64,000 bases of DNA, from the NCBI RefSeq assembly GCF_002078875.1, contig NC_034413.1:63646332-63710331 (forward strand), in the 5' to 3' direction. Positions 59,605-64,000 of this stretch are shown here, one piece after another. The stretch comes from Numida meleagris. Lineage: Eukaryota; Chordata; Aves; Galliformes; Numididae. Every line of letters starts with the position of its first letter. Position 1 is the first letter of the stretch. The position numbers were made by a program, and so were the translations under genes. Under the pieces are notes generated by a model, which was not told the origin of the DNA, searched no databases, and saw only the letters and a list, made by a program, of their open reading frames with translations.

Positions 59605-61091
59605 TCTTGAAGTGAACAAAGGCTGGTTCTTCAAAGGTATGAAATGACGCTGGGCAACCATGGATTTATTCAATGTTAGTAGTGATTAGTCCTAGCTATG
59701 TTACTTCATGCTTACTGAATCACACCGTGATTACAATAGTAAAATTAAGGATTACATGGAGGACTGTGTCTCAATGTCAGGGTAGTTGTAGGTTTGCTGG
59801 GATATTTCTCTTGGGCTTAAGAAATATTGCGGGAAGAAGGTTGAGTCCTGCAAATATTAGACTGTAGCACACTTGAGTATCTGGTTGAAGGATGAAGCCT
59901 GTAAACAGGGTGGAACCAGTGAGTAAATCCTGCTAGGATGGTGAAAACTATTCCTATTGAAAGGACATAATGGAAGTGCGCTACTACATAGTGCATACTA
60001 TGCAGGGCAATATCTAGTAAGGGGTTGGGAAGTACAAAACGTGTTAAGCTTCAGATAACAAGAAGGAAGATGATCTTAGGTCTCATAGTATGGGAGAGTG
60101 TCATATACTTGTCCCTCTGTGCAGGGTGGTGAATCAGCTGAAGGCTTCAGTGCTGGTTGCGATAATGACAGTGGTTGATGGGAAGGGTGCTCAGATGTAT
60201 GTTCATACCAACTGTACTGTGATGGGTGCATACCACAAAGCCAAGGAATCCAATTGCTAGAATTAATCACAGTATTTCTATGTAGCCAAACAGTTGCTCT
60301 TTGCCTGTGTAGTACACTACCACATGTGAGATAATCCTGAGGCTGGGAAGGAAAAAAATAGAATAAAAATAAAAAAATAGACTTCTAGGTGGCCAAAGAG
60401 TCAGAAGAGGGGTTGCTATAGATTTGGGTCTCCTCCAACTGGGTCAAAGAAGACTGTAGTGTTGAAATTTCAGTTGGTGAGTAGTATGGTGATGGAGGCA
60501 GCAGCAAGGACTAGTAAGGAAAGAAGTAATAGAGTGGCGGTAATGAGGACCGATCATATGAATAGTGGAGTGTGACAATTTGAGTGCTAGGGATCTACCT
60601 TAATGGCAGCAGAAATGAAAGTAATTGCACCTAGAAGAGAGGAGACTCCTGCCAGGCAGGGAGAAAAGATGGCAGGTCTAAAAAGGCACCAGGATGGGCA
60701 AGGTTGCCAGCTAATGGTGGATAAATATATAACAATATACCAGACCTAGCTTCTACAGTGCAGGAAGCTAGTATGAGAACAAAGGAGGGTGGAAGACAAG
60801 GTTTGGATAAGCTACTCTGAGACACTGATAAGTGGGTCAATCCAATTTGCAAAGCCAGCGATTGTAATAGGCATAACAATGGAAAAAAATACAACAAAAG
60901 AATTGGCTGTAACAACTAAATTATAGATGTGTTGTTTCTGAAGAGAAGAGTCTCTCAGGTTGTCCAAGTTCAGCACGGATCAATAAGCTTAGTGCAGTAG
61001 CGACTTGACCTGCCCACATGCCAAAGTTCAGGTAAAGGGTGCTAGTGTCTTGGCTGATAGCTGAGAACATTGCTTCCTTGATGAAGGTCAC
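59600..61091 (-). pseudogene. COX1: COX1 pseudogene, nearly full length
   Basis: It starts with the bird-type GTG codon ([20 protein letters not shown]), then [57 protein letters not shown] and ILAIGFLGFVV in the histidine-ligand region. [35 protein letters not shown] and the C-terminal HGCPASFHTFEEPAFVH follow. Frameshifts, stops and an A-rich patch (60350-60382) break it. COX1 length is close to normal, so this is the best-preserved gene of the NUMT. The HFHYV copper-heme motif survives as text only. Confidence 0.95.
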
Positions 61092-61150
61092 AGGTGAGAT
61101 AGCAATGTTGAACCTTGGTAAAAAGACTGCAGCCTAATGCCTCAATTAGT
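61092..61150 (+). pseudogene. Probable mitochondrial tRNA-Tyr remnant
   Basis: GGTGAGATAGC directly abuts the COX1 start, as tRNA-Tyr does in bird mitochondria. The rest is poorly conserved and the anticodon arm cannot be placed with certainty. Confidence 0.4.
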
Positions 61151-61159
61151 CTTAGTGAC

Positions 61160-61222
61160 TGTGCAGCTGAATTAATGTTGAGTTGCAAGCTCACTGATGC
61201 ACAGAGATGTGTTGGGGCCTTG
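61160..61222 (+). pseudogene. Mitochondrial tRNA-Cys remnant
   Basis: TGTTGAGTTGCAAGCTCA has the anticodon stem GAG/CTC and a loop with GCA. GTTGGGGCCTT resembles the 3' acceptor part. Sense is plus, as expected. Confidence 0.68.
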
Positions 61223-61296
61223 TAAACAGCACCCAGCAGCTAGAGTGGTTAGCTCTTGAATAGAACTACATGGGATCAAGACCCACCCGTGAAGGT
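61223..61296 (+). pseudogene. Mitochondrial tRNA-Asn remnant
   Basis: GCAGCTAGAGTGGTTAGCTC and ATGGGATCAAGACCCACCC correspond to the D-arm/anticodon and T arm. The anticodon GTT has been lost. Confidence 0.65.
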
Positions 61297-61366
61297 AAGG
61301 CTTTAGTTGACTGGGAGAGTCTGCTTCACACTCAGAAGGTAGAAGTTAGTGTCCTGTTGGTCACAG
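61297..61366 (+). pseudogene. Mitochondrial tRNA-Ala remnant
   Basis: AAGGCTTTAGTTGACTGGGA, then GTCTGCTTCACACTCAGAAG and TTAGTGTCCTGTTGG follow the arms of tRNA-Ala. The TGC anticodon now lies in a damaged loop (CTTCACA). Confidence 0.72.
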
Positions 61367-61378
61367 CACTCAGCAGAA

Positions 61379-61450
61379 TCCAGGAGAGTTTTATTCTTAT
61401 TTAGGGTGTTGAAGGCCTCCAGGTGCAACTGATTTATCCTAAGTTTTTAG
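61379..61450 (-). pseudogene. Mitochondrial tRNA-Trp remnant
   Basis: AAAAACTTAGGATAAATCAG, then GGAGGCCTTCAACACCCTAA and ATAAAACTCTCCTGGATTCT are the acceptor, anticodon (TCA) and T arms of tRNA-Trp. It directly follows the end of ND2. Confidence 0.85.
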
Positions 61451-62075
61451 GTTGCGGTGAAGATTATGAGATTGAGGGGTAGGGAAGAGATGGATCATGG
61501 GGCAAAGGTGCTGGTACTTGAGCATTTACCAGTAGACCACAGCTGTATGTGGTTGAAGGAGCTGAGGGCAAGTGTCACTGACGGTGTTAAAAGAAGAGGC
61601 TGAATAGTGATGACTGGGGCCACTGGGGTTATTAGGTGTTTGGTAAGCTCTTGGATGCTGACTCATTAGCGGTGGGAGGCCTGCTAGGGAGAGCAGTGTC
61701 GGCACTAGGGTTGTGTTTAGTATGGGGGTTTATGTTAGTGAGATTACTGTTGTCCATAATTTTAGGACATGGTCTAAGGATAGGAATGTGGCTGTCATGA
61801 TGATAGACAGGCGAGGAGGGCGAGTTTAGGGCTGTGAAGGATGATTATGGCTCTGCAGCAGAGGTGGGAAATAGATGAGAAGGCAAGGATTATTTGTTGG
61901 ATTTAGGCCTGTTCAATGTCCAAATGCTGTAAAGATAATAGCTAGGATGGTAAGTAGGGTGGTGTTGGGTGACTGGGATGTTAGTACGAGGAGGGTGATT
62001 TGGTGGAACTGCATTAGCATCGAGAGTAGCAAGGCAATAGTTGGAGATCTTCCATGAAGTACTTCCTCCTACACC
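61451..62075 (-). pseudogene. ND2: ND2 pseudogene, C-terminal two thirds
   Basis: The minus strand begins with EVLHGRSPTIALLLSMLMQF, then TLLVLTSQSPNTTLLTILAI, and shifted AFSSISHLCCRAIIILHSPK. TATFLSLDHVLKLWTTVISL, PMLNTTLVPTLLSLAGLPPL and IQELTKHLITPV follow. These are characteristic ND2 blocks. The first 160 or so codons, together with ND1 and four tRNAs, are missing. A CR1 endonuclease fragment borders the break. Confidence 0.9.
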
Positions 62076-62082
62076 GCAGGAG

Positions 62083-62550
62083 TGTGTCCCAAGAGAATGA
62101 GGGCTACTGATCATGTGACTTCTGCCAGCTGCTTATAGAAGGCTTAATCTGTCTCCTGCACTTGGTTGGGTGGTCTAGAAACTGCCACCGGGATGTCAGC
62201 TTCATAGCCCTTGACTCCCCTCACTACTCAAGAGGGCTAACCATGATCGCTGCCCGTATTGAGCTCTACAGTAGCAAGATGCTGTCTCACACAGAGCTGC
62301 CCCTCCTACCTTGCCTATCTGTCCTAAGGAGCTTAGCTCTTAGTTGTAGCACTCCAGTCAAGGAACAGATCCCACCAGGCTGGTGATGGTGATGAAATCA
62401 TAATTCTCCTGCTGCACAACAGCTCCTAACTCTTGCTGCTGGTTGCCTGTGCTGCCTGCATTACATGAGATAAAATTGAGTTGGACTACTGGTCTTACCA
62501 CTAAAGCGCCTGGTTTTATCTCCTTGCTAGAAGTGCTTGATATCACAGCT
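62083..62550 (-). mobile_element. CR1 LINE fragment, endonuclease domain of ORF2
   Basis: The minus strand reads KPGALVVRPVVQLNFISCNA, then STGNQQQELGAVVQQENYDF and ITITSLVGSVP, with shifted RRGGGVALYVRE-like and VCYRPPNQ-like sequence (AVSRPPNQ). It ends in FYKQLAEVT and SVALILLG. This is the start of CR1 ORF2, the apurinic-type endonuclease (consensus blocks NARSMGNKQEELE, ITETWWD). Unlike all other copies here, it carries the 5' part of ORF2 and lacks the 3' end. Confidence 0.87.
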
Positions 62551-63130
62551 GTTGAAAGTTGAGGTCACTGGGCAGGCATCATGTTCAGTACTTGCTGGCT
62601 GAAAGCTACGTTTCTAGTGAAAAATCAGGCCTTAAATTGGCCAAGTTCCTTTACCGGTTGGAATAGCTTAGTGAGTTGTTTCGAGTTTGCTTAACAGGTG
62701 AGGTTTGTTGTGTTCTCTCCTTGCAGCAAGGATGTAAGTTGAAATCGGATAATAATGTGATGCAAGTTGGTGCTTCAGAGAGATGTGTTTAAGTTGCTTG
62801 CTTTAATGTGAATTATCCAACGGTCAGTCAGAGGTTATCCTGCTAAGGGTAATTGAATCATTGGGTTCTGTGTTTGAAGGGCATTAGCTTGTACAGCCTT
62901 AGGCTGCTTAAGGGCACACAGTGGCATAACAGTTGTCACCCATCTCGGTTTGCGCTTCACTACGAAGTATTCATCCTGCTCTTTTACAGTTGAGACAGGT
63001 TCAGTTACAACGGCTCTCTGTAAATAGCCTGTATGTACTTCAGGGGGAAAACCATGTTTGTTTTCGTGTGGTGGTTATCACTGAATCATGATGTGCAAGG
63101 GTTAGTAATATGTTCCATACATGATAGACA
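62540..63130 (-). pseudogene. Mitochondrial 16S rRNA pseudogene (partial)
   Basis: The minus strand contains GTTTTCCCCCTGAAG and CAACTGTAAAAGAGCAGGAT, then the conserved CGAGATGGGTGACAACTGTT (CGAGCTTGGTGATAGCTGGTT in the gene). GTAAAGGAACTTGGCCAATT follows (GTAAAGGAACTCGGCAAA), then GCCTGCCCAGTGACCTCAAC before the CR1 junction. It covers roughly the middle of the large ribosomal RNA. The upstream edge at about 63130 is the end of recognisable mitochondrial sequence. Confidence 0.85.
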
Positions 63131-63947
63131 AGGTATGGAGTCCCCATTGTGCCAGGGTACCAACGATGCTATCTTTGAAGTATAATGTGTCAATCCAGTG
63201 AAACAGTGTTTGTAATCTTCTTGGTGGTGAGTTGAGCTACTACAGGCACATCTAAACTGGGGTCCACAGGGCCTGTGCAGCCAGGCGCAGCTTCTACTGT
63301 GGCCCGCCTACTGTTGCCCTGCCACCATCGTGGCAACTCTTCCTAAACAAGAAACACTGAGTTCTGGGCATGTCTGCACAACTAGCAAACATTGGTGTGT
63401 TATTAACAGTGCATGGACTAACAAGAGGGGGTGTCGATGCTGTAGGGGCAACAGTCAGGGAAAGCGGAGGGCTTAGTGCAGTGTCAAAAAAAAGGTATGG
63501 CAAATGCTGTCAGTCACTGTGATAGACCCACTTCTGTGAACAAGGGAAAAATAAAAGGCCTCGATTGCGTTATGAAGAAAGGAATATGAGAACAGGTTTC
63601 AAGAGGGTGGAAAAAAAAGGACTGCTGGGGGTACATATGTGATGAAAATGTAAGTTAAAATGAATGACAAATAAATGTTAAAAATGAAAAATATGCATAT
63701 ATGAAAGAACAGAAATGCAGTGAAGAGAAAAATATTAAACTTGTTACAGCCATATTTGCAACATGTTACAAGTGCTCTTCCCAGATAATGAAATAGTCAT
63801 GTCACTGGTACCTATCATGGAAGCATTTGTCAACAGTAAATTGGAAGGATGAAGAAATGGAAAACAGAAAAAGGTAAGTGAAACAACAGTTTGAGATAAG
63901 TTGAATAAAGAAAAGAAAACCAGTGTTGGTGTCATTCCTTTCAAATG
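63131..63947. other. Unassigned stretch beyond the NUMT edge
   Basis: Up to about 63500 the sequence is GC-richer and could be strongly decayed 16S/12S or nuclear sequence. I cannot align it. From 63540 on it is A-rich, with no gene recognised. Confidence 0.4.
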
Positions 63948-64000
63948 CGAGTGGCGAGTGGCGAGTGGCGAGTGGCGAGGGGCGAGTGGCGAGTGGCGAG
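63948..64000. repeat. 7-bp tandem repeat (CGAGTGG)n running off the window
   Basis: Seven to eight units of CGAGTGG follow without interruption, with one variant unit (CGAGGGG). The array continues past base 64000, so its length is unknown. It is very GC-rich beside A-rich flanking DNA. Confidence 0.95.

Larger units (their letters stand above)
48975..63130 (-). pseudogene. Large inverted NUMT: near-complete mitochondrial genome copy, interrupted by retroelements
   Basis: Read on the minus strand, the interval follows mitochondrial gene order from 16S rRNA to ND6 with the bird-type arrangement tRNA-Thr, tRNA-Pro, ND6 after the ND5/cytochrome b region. Genes encoded on the other mitochondrial strand (ND6 and tRNAs Pro, Ser-UCN, Tyr, Cys, Asn, Ala) lie on the plus strand, as expected for a single inverted block. 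All protein frames contain shifts and stops. Missing parts are the control region, tRNA-Phe, 12S, tRNA-Val, the 3' part of 16S through early ND2, tRNA-Lys with ATP8, and the bulk of ND5 with cytochrome b. About 5-6 kb of the span is later CR1 and LTR sequence. Confidence 0.95.

Noticed and set aside
61092..61150. Local inversion of tRNA-Tyr
   Set aside because: A stretch looks like tRNA-Tyr in the wrong orientation, but the anticodon region is near-palindromic and GGTGAGATAGC next to COX1 fits the normal orientation, so the evidence is too weak.
62430..62550. Extension of the 16S pseudogene down to 62430
   Set aside because: The segment translates as the start of CR1 ORF2 (NAGSTGNQQQELG region), which explains it better.
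63948..64000. Telomeric repeat
   Set aside because: The unit is CGAGTGG, not the vertebrate TTAGGG.
1..64000. CRISPR arrays, operons or bacterial regulatory elements
   Set aside because: No spaced direct repeats or bacterial-style coding density; the sequence is avian nuclear DNA.

Overview
This window reads as nuclear DNA of a bird, probably a galliform. No bacterial-style gene density is present. The background is AT-rich, intron-like or intergenic sequence. The dispersed repeats are almost all CR1 LINEs, recognisable by their 3' ends built from ATTCTATG-like units and by fragments of the CR1 ORF2 protein on both strands. There is one decayed mariner element of the Galluhop kind (13.35-14.45 kb), a type known from chicken and turkey, and one solo LTR with a target-site duplication (16.04-16.60 kb). 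Most short open frames are chance frames or pieces of transposons.

Region 1 (1-48.3 kb) is sparse DNA with scattered CR1 fragments, simple repeats, the mariner and the LTR. I found no gene I can name. A few splice-bounded, phase-compatible segments (best at 19790-19952, then 23881-23936 and 25566-25670, all +) could be exons of one gene or transcript, and are offered at low to moderate confidence.

Region 2 (about 48.98-63.13 kb) is the main discovery: a large, old, inverted nuclear copy of mitochondrial DNA (NUMT). Read on the minus strand from high to low coordinates, its order is partial 16S rRNA, ND2, tRNA-Trp, the Ala-Asn-Cys-Tyr cluster on the opposite strand, COX1, tRNA-Ser(UCN), tRNA-Asp, COX2, ATP6, COX3, tRNA-Gly, ND3, tRNA-Arg, ND4L, ND4, tRNA-His/Ser/Leu, the start of ND5, tRNA-Thr, tRNA-Pro and ND6. 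Thr-Pro-ND6 is the bird gene order. All the genes are dead: frameshifts and stops abound, and TGA occurs where the mitochondrial code reads Trp.

The NUMT has been broken open several times: by two adjoining CR1s inside ND4 (with a visible 8-bp target duplication), by a CR1 between tRNA-Asp and COX2 that is almost identical to one of the ND4 pair, by a CR1 endonuclease-domain fragment between 16S and ND2 (with loss of ND1 and neighbours), and by a pair of inverted LTR-like segments where the end of COX2, tRNA-Lys and ATP8 should be. A direct deletion removed the rest of ND5 and all of cytochrome b.

Region 3 (63.13-64 kb) leaves the NUMT and runs into a GC-rich 7-bp tandem repeat (unit CGAGTGG) that continues past the window end. 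Just outside the other NUMT edge, at 48.83-48.92 kb, lies a promoter-like cluster of three inverted CCAAT boxes and a TATA box. No gene products here work together in a pathway. The biology of the window is the layered history of a mitochondrial insertion and the retroelements that colonised it.
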